Assembly: GCF_001619875.1 (NCBI RefSeq)
Contig: NZ_LRFC01000006.1
Coordinates: forward strand, 62,001-126,000
Direction: 5' to 3'
DNA: 64,000 bases
Source: Fictibacillus phosphorivorans
GTDB taxonomy: Bacteria > Bacillota > Bacilli > Bacillales > Fictibacillaceae
Under the pieces are notes generated by a model. That model was not told where the DNA came from. It saw only the letters and a program-made list of their open reading frames with translations, and searched no databases. Position numbers and translations under genes: made by a program. Of the stretch, positions 9,101 to 17,466 are shown one piece after another. The stretch's first letter is position 1, and the number at the start of each line of letters is the position of its first letter.

Positions 9101-12100
9101 AACATACACCTATGACGAAGAAACAGATAATAGAATTAAAACAATCAAAAATCCTAAAGGGAAAATAACGAGTTTAGAATATGACTTTACGAATAGAAAA
9201 TTAACCGTAATTGATCCAAAACTAAATAAAACTTCTTATGAGTTTAATCCTGCTGCTAATCCAATTAAAATGGTGAAAGATGCTGAAGGGTTAAAGTTAA
9301 CAACCACTTATTTATATGAAGGGAATAACTTGAAAGAAAGTAGAGATCCAAAAGATCAAGGTGCAACCGCAGCGACTGAATCGTATCAGTATGATGTTGA
9401 AGGTAACGTTACTAGCGCCACCGATAGTTATGGTACAGAGAGCTATTCTTACAATAATAATAATGATGTAACATCTATTACTGATACAGAAGGGGACGTA
9501 ACCTTAATCGCTTATGATGGGCTAAATGCTGTTTCGGAAACAGATTTAGCTGGGAAATCATCTTCAGTAGCCAAATATGATGCATATGGAAATTTAACGC
9601 AATCAAGTGTTGAACTAGGGACAGCAAACAATGAGTTAGTAAACAATAGCTTTGAAGCAGGTTTAGCATCTTGGGTTCAAGTTGTCAGTCTTGATACGGG
9701 TACTACAAGTGCAGATAGTTCCAATTCATATAAGAAGCTAGGGGGAGAAAAGTCGATAAAAATATCCCCTAAATCATCGTCGATTGGAAACGAATTTGGA
9801 TATATTGCGCTGACTCAAGTAGTACCATCATCTCCTGATACGACCTACTCTCTGAGCGGGCTAATTAAAACCGTTGATTTAAAAAATGCAAATGCGTATT
9901 TTAACATACAGTTTATTGACCCAACTGGTAAAGCAATTAGTTACCTAAGTAATCGTTATAGTGGTTTAACAGGAACAAAAGACTGGACAGCAAGACAACT
10001 GACATTTAAAACACCAGCAAATACTGCGAATATTAAAGTATTTCTGGAAGTAGATCATAATTCAAATACTACGTCGGGTAGTGCTTGGTTTGATGCTATT
10101 CAACTTGAAAAGAGCGAGGTATCGTCTAGCTACAATCCACTCATTAACAGTAGTTTTGAGATGGACTTAACTAATTGGACAGGTACTGGTGGAATCATTG
10201 ATACTCAACGCTTTGAAGGGAATAAATCTTTAAGATATACACGTACGAGTACATCTCAGGCTGACAATCAATATACGCAAACAATAGTTGTTGGACAAAA
10301 ATTTGGTGATGAACCACTCACACTAACTCTAACGGGTCTATCAAAATCTCAAAATGTCGTGAACAATAGCAGTTCTGAACCTAATACAGATTATTCATTA
10401 CTTGCAAAAGTCTTCTATACTGACGGTACAAGTGAAGATTTTTATGCCAAATTCCCGATCGGTACGCAAGAGTGGAATCGTTCGGCGGTAAAAATTACAA
10501 ACAATCAACAAAAACTTATTGAGCATATCGATGTTCTGCCTATTTTCCGAAAAGGAAATACGGGAATCGTTTGGTTTGATGCTATTCGTCTGTTAGAAGG
10601 AAATGTACTATCAAAACAAACCTATGACCCTTCTGGAAATTACGTTATTGAGTCCGAAGATGAAATGGGTAGGACAACATCTTCATCTTTCGACGAAGTA
10701 GGAAGATTACTAGAAGAAGTTAATCCAAAAGGTATTAAGAAAACATTTAAATACGATGCTTCTGATCGATTAACAGAGCTATTGTTGTCAAATAACACCA
10801 AGATTATTTATGACTATAACAAAAACGGCAGTATGACATCAAAGACAATAGTCTCAGCAAGTGATAATAAAACGCAAAAGTTTGAGTATATGAACGATGT
10901 AAATGAACAGTTAGTACAAGTAACTGATCCATTAAGTAATGTTACAAAGTATGATTATGATGATAATGGCAACTTAAAACAGGCTGAACTTCCAAATGGA
11001 AAAACGATTGAATGGAAGTACGATGGGGCAGACAGATTACACCAAATATTACGAGATGGAACTATACGTTTTGAGTTTGGGTATGATACAAATGGTAACG
11101 AAATATCCGTAAATGATATTGCTACCCCATTTATTAAAAATAGAGTGTTTGACAAACAAAATCGTGTAACTTCTATCACAGAGCGGGGCGGTAAAGTTGA
11201 CTGGACATATCCAACTGATTCCGACAAGTTACAATCTGTTTCCATTACTCATGGAACAAGTTTAGAAACCCGAAGCTTTGTTTATAACGAGCTAGATCAA
11301 AATACTTTAGTTAAAGATGGTACGTTAACATATCGCTTTAATTACGATGAACGTGGTAATGTTCGTACTTACACCGCTGCAAATGGTTCAGGAGCAACAT
11401 TTAATTACGATGATGCAGGACAAGTAACAAATCTATCTGTAGGAACAGCTTCTGGAGAAAATATCTTAAGTGAGCGTTATACGTATGATAAGAATGGTAA
11501 TCGAACAAAAATCGTTGGTGCAGACGGTACGTCAACACTTTATGAGTATGATTCCTTTGATGAATTGACAAAAGAAACCCTGCCAGATGGAACGATTTTC
11601 GATTATCTGTATGATGGATTTGGAAATCGGACCAAGGTTACCAAAACGTCTGGTTCACAAACTTCTGAGACTATAAGTGAGTTTAACGATGCAAATCAAC
11701 TAGTTAAGTTTGGTAGTGAAACTATTACTTATGATGAAAATGGGAATCGAAAGTCAGATGCTCGGTTCAATTATGAATGGAACGCTGCGGACCAATTAGT
11801 AGCAGTAATTAAAAAGGGAGAAACATGGCCATTTGCGACTTACGAGTATGATGAAAATGGGCGAAGAATCCAAAAAGTAGTTAACGGTGAAGTAACCAAT
11901 TATTTCTATAACGGTGACGGATTAAACGTTTTGTATGAAACTGATGGTAATAATAACGTTGTTCGCTCTTACATCTATTCCGAATCTGGACAATTAGTTG
12001 CCTTGAAAAAGGGAACAGAAGTTTACAATTATCATTACAATGCCCATGGTGATGTCATAGCATTAACAAACACTCAGGGGATAAAAGTCGCGTCTTATTC

Positions 12101-12722
12101 ATATGATGCCTGGGGAAATATATTAAATGAACAAGTAGACTTAGTGGTTAATGATAACCCATATAAATATGCTAGGTACCGATATGATAGTGAAACAGGA
12201 TTATATTACCTTATGGCAAGGTATTATAATTCAAAACAGGGAGTATTTTTATCAATCGATGCTTACCCTGGTAACGAGAATGACAAACTTTCTCAAAATG
12301 GATACATTTATACTAATAACAACCCTGTTATATTTATTGATCCAGATGGGAATAAGCATGTGTATGCCAGGGGATCAGATTTTGGCAGTGGCCCAATTGC
12401 GGGCGGATTTAGAGGTACGAGGTTAGGTAAGTGGGTTACCGTATCTAAAAATAAGAATTGGACACGTCATTACGGTAGTATGGATAGTTTCTTAAAGAAA
12501 AATGGCTATACAGTTGGACCAGCCAAAAATACATTTGATATGCAAAAAAAGATTGTTTATAAAAAAGGTAAACCTGTTGGTGAAATCCATATTGGGCAAC
12601 CCCAATATATCGGTAATAATACAAGAAATGGTATGACAGGAAGTATTTATCCTACACATTACCAAAAGTATAAAACAGGTACTAAGCAATTATCGAATAA
12701 TCATATATATTTTAAACCTTAA
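6159..12722 (+). CDS. WapA-like RHS/YD-repeat polymorphic toxin
   Basis: 2187 residues from GTG 6159, chosen over an upstream TTG because GGGGAG then lies 8 nt away. Order of parts: signal peptide (residues 1-27), a WapA-like N-terminal region, a DNRLRE-type wall domain near 325-480 (AFVTDRYKDNNYG), two fibronectin-like modules (about 490-760), a DUF6531-like entry (NAATGNLIISKTDVSISGRG), YD repeats, two jelly-roll carbohydrate-binding-like modules (NNSFEAGLASW and INSSFEMDLTNW), more YD repeats, then the RHS core (DSETGLYYLMARYY, NNPVIFIDPDG). The last ~120 residues are a variable toxin tip. In this family the shell encloses the C-terminal effector, which is delivered to neighbouring cells. 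The tip was not recognised. The next gene is the expected immunity protein. Confidence 0.92.
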   Translation: MVFYKKCLIWLMALLLVLSSVPSYPKAKTNEKNSSIGISSNKDKVDSKVVPESKKSKKREIVKQRTDKSKVYDNGDGTFTKKVYFEPVHRKEDGEWKEISSVLTDENKYGIETENTWINAVFNKKMEDGEYATFSFGDESISFSILEAAGSNKKADVKDVKPSHKGNELFHKGIFPGVNLRNLTFDQSVKEDIVLDSYKGFNTFTFKLNTSLEAKEQKNGSIAFYKKGNTDPIFVLPKPYMTDSNIDKTTFDSVRSENVHYTLTKEDNGYFLTVTADDKWLKDPARKYPVYIDPTTSIETNGDAFVTDRYKDNNYGTKDKKWSPSLNQYALSVGYTSGTGTNNTFLQQDIGALKGAIVESAELNVYVTQAYDSTIKNGLWLDRVSGTWEPNTLTWNNKPSSVNIGSVTVGQDQWAKFNVLTTVKEWLDGTRPNYGFKLHANNNGETFWKKVVSGDNVNYKPFISVTYSYNTPAAPTVDAKSNGPGSNSGYLYLNWDKVAGATGYKIHIYNGVTYDKVTVGDVSSWSTKGKNLWPTEAQTTKGEYQLRIADKDGGEFAFNPMPVYKAAERDGGLYANRRNYVVRVSGIFPGGESLPSAGVLPFMPMETPHTPTGRPYPNEQSEKSGYVNLEWKPTPDAAGYKIFMFNGKDYEEVDNVPATQTSWTTQNKGIWPTAAQITQSSGVVKLNTVKNGTKGQGTELAIDPSPVYNKAASGYEGKMNYWFRIQAYSNNSHPESAISYAYMPTMPGADPFLGMEDYWTGIGVENGTVNAATGNLIISKTDVSISGRGPGLSIGRTYNSKSTAIGLFGRGWHSEAEMKMVANGNEVKFTDEDGTIHRFLKQADNSYQPPTGVYLELQETTNDYILTSKDQSKIYFDKLTGNVLKMVDGHGNTTSYTFTNNKLQTIKDASGRTLTFEYNPEGYVSKIIDPKTRITSYQYQGEQLASVTNPHGEETRYEYDGSGFLLKLIEPTDTADVPVSTTYTYDEETDNRIKTIKNPKGKITSLEYDFTNRKLTVIDPKLNKTSYEFNPAANPIKMVKDAEGLKLTTTYLYEGNNLKESRDPKDQGATAATESYQYDVEGNVTSATDSYGTESYSYNNNNDVTSITDTEGDVTLIAYDGLNAVSETDLAGKSSSVAKYDAYGNLTQSSVELGTANNELVNNSFEAGLASWVQVVSLDTGTTSADSSNSYKKLGGEKSIKISPKSSSIGNEFGYIALTQVVPSSPDTTYSLSGLIKTVDLKNANAYFNIQFIDPTGKAISYLSNRYSGLTGTKDWTARQLTFKTPANTANIKVFLEVDHNSNTTSGSAWFDAIQLEKSEVSSSYNPLINSSFEMDLTNWTGTGGIIDTQRFEGNKSLRYTRTSTSQADNQYTQTIVVGQKFGDEPLTLTLTGLSKSQNVVNNSSSEPNTDYSLLAKVFYTDGTSEDFYAKFPIGTQEWNRSAVKITNNQQKLIEHIDVLPIFRKGNTGIVWFDAIRLLEGNVLSKQTYDPSGNYVIESEDEMGRTTSSSFDEVGRLLEEVNPKGIKKTFKYDASDRLTELLLSNNTKIIYDYNKNGSMTSKTIVSASDNKTQKFEYMNDVNEQLVQVTDPLSNVTKYDYDDNGNLKQAELPNGKTIEWKYDGADRLHQILRDGTIRFEFGYDTNGNEISVNDIATPFIKNRVFDKQNRVTSITERGGKVDWTYPTDSDKLQSVSITHGTSLETRSFVYNELDQNTLVKDGTLTYRFNYDERGNVRTYTAANGSGATFNYDDAGQVTNLSVGTASGENILSERYTYDKNGNRTKIVGADGTSTLYEYDSFDELTKETLPDGTIFDYLYDGFGNRTKVTKTSGSQTSETISEFNDANQLVKFGSETITYDENGNRKSDARFNYEWNAADQLVAVIKKGETWPFATYEYDENGRRIQKVVNGEVTNYFYNGDGLNVLYETDGNNNVVRSYIYSESGQLVALKKGTEVYNYHYNAHGDVIALTNTQGIKVASYSYDAWGNILNEQVDLVVNDNPYKYARYRYDSETGLYYLMARYYNSKQGVFLSIDAYPGNENDKLSQNGYIYTNNNPVIFIDPDGNKHVYARGSDFGSGPIAGGFRGTRLGKWVTVSKNKNWTRHYGSMDSFLKKNGYTVGPAKNTFDMQKKIVYKKGKPVGEIHIGQPQYIGNNTRNGMTGSIYPTHYQKYKTGTKQLSNNHIYFKP

Positions 12723-12737
12723 AAAGGAGGGATTTCT

Positions 12738-13208
12738 TTGAGTAGCTTTAATTATATTACCAAGTTTCATCAAGTTGATATACAGGATGTGATTTCGATA
12801 ATATTTTCGTTTAATACTGAAAATGATATTGTTCTATTCAGTGCTATCGAAAATAATTTAGAATATGAAAGCATTGAAGATAAAGAGTTTATAAATAAAA
12901 ATAAATTGTATAAAAGTAATCAGTGGATATTCCCTGAGGAAGTACCAGGAAATATACCGAATATTATTTGGTATAAAACAAAAGGTAGAGAAGATATTAA
13001 ACGAGCAATAGAAATTGAAAGTTTGTTTAGATGTATCATTTTGCCAAAGGGCTTAGATATCGTACATTTTAATTATTTAATCTATATAATTGAAGATTAT
13101 GAAGGACCAGTTTTATGTGTATATGATAAAACAAATAATTTTAATGACAAAGTGCTGCCCAAAATACAACCTTATTTGGGTGATTGTAGAATAAGTAAAA
13201 GTATTTAA
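12738..13208 (+). CDS. Probable immunity protein for the RHS toxin
   Basis: 156 residues from TTG 12738, with AAGGAGGG 7-8 nt upstream and only 15 bp after the RHS stop. No family was recognised: a mixed acidic protein with motifs SNQWIFPEEVPGNIPNIIWY and LFRCIILPKGLDIVHFNY. Position is the main evidence, since polymorphic-toxin operons place a small cytoplasmic inhibitor directly after the toxin tip. A strong terminator follows, closing the two-gene unit. An unrelated small protein is possible, but this location makes immunity the best inference. Confidence 0.7.
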   Translation: MSSFNYITKFHQVDIQDVISIIFSFNTENDIVLFSAIENNLEYESIEDKEFINKNKLYKSNQWIFPEEVPGNIPNIIWYKTKGREDIKRAIEIESLFRCIILPKGLDIVHFNYLIYIIEDYEGPVLCVYDKTNNFNDKVLPKIQPYLGDCRISKSI

Positions 13209-13217
13209 AGCTTATTC

Positions 13218-13252
13218 AAGCCTTAGGAGAATATTTCTCTTAAGGCTTTTTT
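13218..13252 (+). terminator. Intrinsic terminator of the toxin-immunity unit
   Basis: The stem AAGCCTTA-GGAGA / TCTCTTAAGGCTT is followed by TTTTTT. Directly after it comes an AGGAGGG ribosome binding site for a 16-codon frame. Confidence 0.85.
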
Positions 13253-13267
13253 AGGAGGGAGTGCTGA

Positions 13268-13318
13268 ATGAAAACTTTTTTATCTGCAAGAAAGTTAATC
13301 AAATTAAACCTCGCATAA
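13268..13318 (+). CDS. Very short frame (16 aa) with a strong ribosome binding site
   Basis: AGGAGGG lies 8 nt before ATG 13268, and the frame encodes MKTFLSARKLIKLNLA. It could be the start of a displaced toxin-tip or immunity cassette that has been truncated, or a leader peptide. Only the ribosome binding site supports it. The ~240 bp up to the next gene contain no other recognisable feature. Confidence 0.3.
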   Translation: MKTFLSARKLIKLNLA

Positions 13319-13561
13319 TCTTATTTATATAGATGTAAAAGCAGCTTAACTCTGACAGGTACTAGTTTTTTATCTATTATTCAGTTACTACACTTTGCTT
13401 ATGTGAACGGATTTATTAACTGAAAAAAATAACCACTATTTATAAGGTAGTCTCGTAATTCTCCGGAACAGAGGGTTATTTTATTTACTGTACTATGCCT
13501 TTAATTGAATGGAAAATTATTTATTAAATGAATCGAAATTATATAGAAAGGTTTTGATATT

Positions 13562-14554
13562 GTGTACGACAATGAAGTTTACAACCTAATTAAAAAAAAT
13601 ATCTTAGTGGATAGACACAAGATTATTGTTGCAAAAAATTATATTTTAGAACAGGATACAGTTGTAATTGAAATAGAAAATTTGTTGAATAAATTCACCA
13701 GTTCACAAGGTTATCCTATGATAACTACTTTTGTTATTCATGAAAGCGTCCCTTTAGAAGAACAAGTTCAGCAAGCTAGTGGATTTATTTCTTGGTATAT
13801 AGCTTTTTCACAAGCTATTTTAGAGTTAATACATAATAATTATCTACTTGTTACCAATCAGCAACTTTATCCCTATAACGGACTTCAAATCAACTGGACA
13901 ACAGTAGTCCCTGGTTACGGTGGGAGATCAGCAAGTTGGAATTTTACAGAATATATAGTATTAATTCCATCCCAAGTGAAAAAGTCGTTTACTCAATTAA
14001 ACAATAATTTCACATTGTTTGACGTTGACCTTTTTATATCTAAGCTAGAAATAGATAATGCTCACCCGGATGTAATTGAAGCAATCATTGACACAATTAC
14101 CTGTTTTAAAAAGGAATTATATCGCCCAACTTTAACCATGCTGGGGAAAGCTGTAGAAGGAGCGTGGATAGAACTGGGTATATCCCTTCTAAACTATGCA
14201 ATTAATCAAAACATTGATGAGGAAAAAAACAATCAATTATTAGAAAGGTTAATGGGACCTGATAGTTTTGCATTTAAAGTAAGTAAAGTAATAGATTTGT
14301 ATTCAAGTCACTATAAAGATTGGTTTAAACCTGTAAAAGTTGATACAAATATTATTCCATCTCAACTTGCTGAGATAAAAATATGGACAGATGTAGTACG
14401 AGAAGCAAGAAATGCTATCCACTTTGGTGCAAAGGTAAATAGTGATAATAATTATGAAAAAACCGCGATAATCTTATTGGCATCAATTAGTCATTTCAAA
14501 ACAATATATTCTTTAAAACTTTCTGCTGATACTTTAGTAGATAGAGAAAAGTGA
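13562..14554 (+). CDS. Unknown protein with a HEPN-like C-terminal motif
   Basis: 330 residues from GTG 13562 (AAAGGT upstream). The N-terminal half is not recognised. The C-terminal ~150 residues are helical and end with VVREARNAIHFGAK, which resembles the R-N-x-I-H motif of HEPN-type domains found in RNases and abortive-infection proteins. If that is right, it may be a stress or phage-defence RNase without an obvious antitoxin partner nearby. The similarity is motif-level only. A bidirectional terminator separates it from the recombinase gene. Confidence 0.55.
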   Translation: MYDNEVYNLIKKNILVDRHKIIVAKNYILEQDTVVIEIENLLNKFTSSQGYPMITTFVIHESVPLEEQVQQASGFISWYIAFSQAILELIHNNYLLVTNQQLYPYNGLQINWTTVVPGYGGRSASWNFTEYIVLIPSQVKKSFTQLNNNFTLFDVDLFISKLEIDNAHPDVIEAIIDTITCFKKELYRPTLTMLGKAVEGAWIELGISLLNYAINQNIDEEKNNQLLERLMGPDSFAFKVSKVIDLYSSHYKDWFKPVKVDTNIIPSQLAEIKIWTDVVREARNAIHFGAKVNSDNNYEKTAIILLASISHFKTIYSLKLSADTLVDREK

Positions 14555-14576
14555 TCCAGCTATACAGGATACATAG

Positions 14577-14610
14577 AAAAACCCCTGCCTATTAAGGTAG
14601 GGGAGTTTTT
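14577..14610. terminator. Bidirectional intrinsic terminator
   Basis: AAAAAC-CCCTGCCT / GGTAGGGG-GTTTTT stem with A and T runs on both sides, between two convergent genes. Confidence 0.85.
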
Positions 14611-15661
14611 ATTTATCCGCTTTATTAACAGAATCCTTCAGTGTATTGTCAAATACATGCGTGTATATCATCGTGGTATTTATATTACTATGACCTAGTT
14701 GCCGCTTTAAAGTTGCAATGTCTTTATTCTCTTTATAGTGGTTTGTAGCAAACGTGTGTCTTAGTTTATGAATTGATAAAGCTCCTTTGCCAAATGCGTC
14801 TGCATAACGATCTACCATCTTTTGAGCAGCACTCTTAGATAATCGCTCTGATTTCCCTGTACGAGTAGGAGAAGAAAGGAAGAGGGCTTTTTCGGATTTA
14901 TCCGGTATATATTGTTCCTGGCGTATTTCCTTATAAGCTAAAAGGTCAAGAAGGGCGATATCACTAAATACAACTTTATCGTGTTTGTCACCCTTACGCT
15001 TCACCAGTACGTGTGATCTATTCCAATCAACCATATCTATATCTATGGAAACAATTTCAGCTACACGCATTCCTGAGCCTAATACAAGGCTAATTAAAGC
15101 TAAATCTCTAATTTGGTTTCTCTTATATGCCTTAAATTTACGTGGATTTTTCTTAAACACTTCACCATATCCATGAGCCACAAACTCTCTAAACTGAATA
15201 ATTTCATCTTCTAATAAGATCCTGCTCGATATATGTTCAGCTTTTTTTGCTTCTGAATGCTTTTCTTTTACAATATCAATTTTGGCCATAACGTTTCGTT
15301 TAATGTAAGGATAGAGATTATCATCTTCGGCAATTTGAGATAGATAATGAAATAGTGATTTTAAAGCTGCAATTTTGCGTGCAACAGTATCTTTTGCATT
15401 ACCTAATTGTTGCCTGCAAAAGTTCTCAAAACTTTCTATGTTTATTATTCTCAGCTGTTCCAGTACATTAAGAGGGACTTCTTTAGCCGGACCGGGTGAA
15501 ATTGACTCCGATACAAGCCAGTTAAAGAATAGTTCGTAATCTCTACAATAATTGATTAAAGTTTCCTCTGAATTTTTACGTCCCTTATGAGCTATAAATT
15601 CACTAACGTACCAGGGAAGGTTTTGTAATCGTTGTTCAACTAAATGCATTTGTCCAGCCAT
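14609..15661 (-). CDS. Tyrosine recombinase, XerS-like
   Basis: 350 residues. The N-terminal SAM-like core-binding domain spans about 1-130 and the catalytic domain about 150-350. All catalytic positions are visible: Arg in GSGMRVAE, Lys in the KRKGDKHDK hairpin, HKLRHTF, LGHSN, and Tyr in NTTMIYTHV. Length and the N-terminal region (LPWYVSEFIAHKGRKNSEETLINYCRDYELFFNWL, quoted in part) match XerS rather than XerC/D. On a large plasmid such an enzyme resolves dimers or integrates the element. No convincing dif-like partner site was identified in the 215 bp behind its promoter side. Confidence 0.9.
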   Translation of the reverse strand: MAGQMHLVEQRLQNLPWYVSEFIAHKGRKNSEETLINYCRDYELFFNWLVSESISPGPAKEVPLNVLEQLRIINIESFENFCRQQLGNAKDTVARKIAALKSLFHYLSQIAEDDNLYPYIKRNVMAKIDIVKEKHSEAKKAEHISSRILLEDEIIQFREFVAHGYGEVFKKNPRKFKAYKRNQIRDLALISLVLGSGMRVAEIVSIDIDMVDWNRSHVLVKRKGDKHDKVVFSDIALLDLLAYKEIRQEQYIPDKSEKALFLSSPTRTGKSERLSKSAAQKMVDRYADAFGKGALSIHKLRHTFATNHYKENKDIATLKRQLGHSNINTTMIYTHVFDNTLKDSVNKADK

Positions 15662-15876
15662 TTATTTAACCTCCATGAAAATTCTACATAATTAATACAC
15701 GCGGTAATTTTATTAATTAAATTATATCGTACATATGTTTGTATAACAATTGTTACCATGCAATAAATTCGACTGAACTGAAGTTATGTGGAATTCTTAA
15801 CATAAAACAAAAAAGGAGTCCTAATTAGGACGTCCCCTATTAAGTGTATAAGGGTAGGTTCATTGAGCCTTCTTTT

Positions 15877-16512
15877 TTAGAACTTCTTCATGTGAGCCAA
15901 TATAGATTTTTGGACCTTCACCGAGTTACCATTACTTTTAACATTTTCTATAAAATCTAAGTAAACAATCGTGACCACCTCTTCAATACTTACTTCTACA
16001 CCTTTTAAATAAGCGGTTAAATCATGAATGAGTACTTCACCCCTTAACAACTCTGATTCACTAATCCGAATATCCAAATAAGCAGTTTTTGCATTATCTT
16101 CTGAATCGGTATTTTCTTCTACTTCCTCATCTACGATTTCAAATGTAAATACATGTTCTGTAAGCGGCTTCATGACCTTTTTCGCTTTCTTTTGTTTCTT
16201 GAAGTATCTTTGCTTTCCACCGACTAAGTATGCTGCAATTTGGTCATTTTGAGCTCCTTTCTTTACTTGGTTAAGAAAGTCCTGGTATAGCATCCAAATT
16301 AGATCATTTATATCAAAATTATAAGGGACGCTATCTACGTGATTATCACGAAGATCATTAATAAAAATCTTCCCTCTTAAATAGTCATAATAAGGCATCT
16401 GTATGTTTAAATACCTATGACTAGACAGAAAGTAGCTTAAAAAACCTTTCGTTTCTGAAATGCCCTTTAAATGCTTTTGGAGTAGGTTTAATCCACTATA
16501 AGATTTTATCAA
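15877..16512 (-). CDS. Unknown protein, coupled to the upstream gene
   Basis: 211 residues; its ATG overlaps the end of the preceding gene by 17 bp, so the two are translated together. A basic central stretch (KKQKKAKKVMKPL) is followed by an acidic linker (VDEEVEENTDSEDN) and a C-terminal region VEVSIEEVVTIVYLDFIENVKS. The duplicated theme IFINDLRDN... / VLIHDLTAY... followed by a helix with LIWMLYQDFLNQV / VVTIVYLDFIENV suggests two copies of one small domain. No family was recognised. Confidence 0.65.
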   Translation of the reverse strand: MIKSYSGLNLLQKHLKGISETKGFLSYFLSSHRYLNIQMPYYDYLRGKIFINDLRDNHVDSVPYNFDINDLIWMLYQDFLNQVKKGAQNDQIAAYLVGGKQRYFKKQKKAKKVMKPLTEHVFTFEIVDEEVEENTDSEDNAKTAYLDIRISESELLRGEVLIHDLTAYLKGVEVSIEEVVTIVYLDFIENVKSNGNSVKVQKSILAHMKKF

Positions 16513-16966
16513 GCGACCCCTCTCCTTCCAGCCAATTTAAAACAGAATGAATGATAAAGTATACAACTTTACGTTCCGAAAGGTTCTTCTCAATAGCAAA
16601 ACCAAATGGCCCTCCAATATCGCTGTATTCATGCTCTAATAGATTTGTGTGCATATAAACCTTCGTGTCAGTATATTGCCCTTCCCACTGTATTAAATCC
16701 TCATACTTTAAACCGAATCTCAAGAGCAAAGTATTAAACTTCGTTTGGCTAAGTGGTTCTTTACCTTGTGAACGGTAAATCCTCCCTACTTGTTTACAGT
16801 AACTTTTGAGCTTCATTTGATTTATTGCAGACACTGGAAATTTGATATTGTGTTTTTTATCGATTCGTGTTGCTCGAGCTTTGGACACCTTCGTTTTTTT
16901 TGCAGGTTCATTTGGCTTGTCCCTTTTAATGGGTTGATCGTTAAACAACGGGTTAATGTATCCCAC
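16496..16966 (-). CDS. Unknown basic protein
   Basis: 156 residues from GTG 16966, preferred over ATG 17014 because AAGGTGG lies 8 nt before the GTG. The N-terminus is Lys/Arg rich (KRDKPNEPAKKTKVSKARATRIDKK, quoted in part), followed by KFPVSAINQMKLKSYCKQVGRIYRSQGKEPL, which could be a helical nucleic-acid-binding segment. It forms a two-gene unit with the next gene. A 22-bp motif shared with 50616-50635 lies just upstream. Function unknown; a DNA-binding role is inference from charge. Confidence 0.6.
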   Translation of the reverse strand: MGYINPLFNDQPIKRDKPNEPAKKTKVSKARATRIDKKHNIKFPVSAINQMKLKSYCKQVGRIYRSQGKEPLSQTKFNTLLLRFGLKYEDLIQWEGQYTDTKVYMHTNLLEHEYSDIGGPFGFAIEKNLSERKVVYFIIHSVLNWLEGEGSLDKIL

Positions 16967-17008
16967 TATCTCCCCCACCTTCCAGCTTGATATACAGTAA
17001 AATGTCAC

Positions 17009-17030
17009 GGTCATTTTTCCACTTTTCCAC
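17009..17030. repeat. Dispersed 20-bp motif (inverted copy of 50616-50635)
   Basis: GGTCATTTTTCCACTTTTCC here versus GGTCACTTTTCCACTTTTCC in reverse complement at 50616-50635: 19 of 20 match. The core is a tandem TTTTCCAC. Both copies lie in non-coding DNA; this one is just upstream of the GTG at 16966, so it may be an operator. Confidence 0.5.
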
Positions 17031-17103
17031 TCTTAATAGATATATAGATGGATAGCGGGACAAATAGAACTAAAATGTATATTTAGGGGATTTGTGGACC
17101 ATA

Positions 17104-17244
17104 ATGAACCTAAGAAAATCAAAGGGAAAGGGTGTTCAGCCAGTGACTAAGAAGGAACGAGAAAAACAAAAAAAGATGATGGAAAAGGCGGTAAAGGGAG
17201 CAAAGAAAGCGGGATTTAAGATAGTTAGTGTAAAAGTTAAGTAG
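17104..17244 (+). CDS. Small highly basic protein
   Basis: 46 residues, about one third Lys/Arg (MNLRKSKGKGVQPVTKKERE and KKAGFKIVSVKVK). It is followed directly by a perfect terminator, which supports a real transcript. The ribosome binding site is not strong. A nucleic-acid-binding role is a guess from composition only. Confidence 0.45.
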   Translation: MNLRKSKGKGVQPVTKKEREKQKKMMEKAVKGAKKAGFKIVSVKVK

Positions 17245-17277
17245 TTTTTGAAAATATAAAGTGACAAACAGCGGGAC

Positions 17278-17309
17278 ACCGTTTCCTTAAATTAAGGAAA
17301 CGGTTTTTT
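17278..17309 (+). terminator. Intrinsic terminator
   Basis: Perfect stem ACCGTTTCCTTAA / TTAAGGAAACGGT followed by TTTTTT. Confidence 0.9.
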
Positions 17310-17466
17310 GTATCCTCCTTCAAGTTTTGTGTATACATTGGCTAAACCCTTACATATCAACAACTTCAAAGGATATATAACTTGATAAAAATGTTGACTT
17401 TTCCAAAAATAGCCATTATAATTAGTGTAATATAGTTAGTATTTATTATAAATCGGTGGTGATAAT

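Noticed and set aside
6371-11245. Minus-strand open frames inside the RHS gene
   Set aside because: Low-support shadows of the 2187-codon gene, with no ribosome binding sites or domains.
15662-15876. Search for a dif/attachment site behind the XerS-like gene
   Set aside because: AT-rich with one GTCCTAATTAGGAC palindrome, but no 28-bp dif-like arrangement could be defended.
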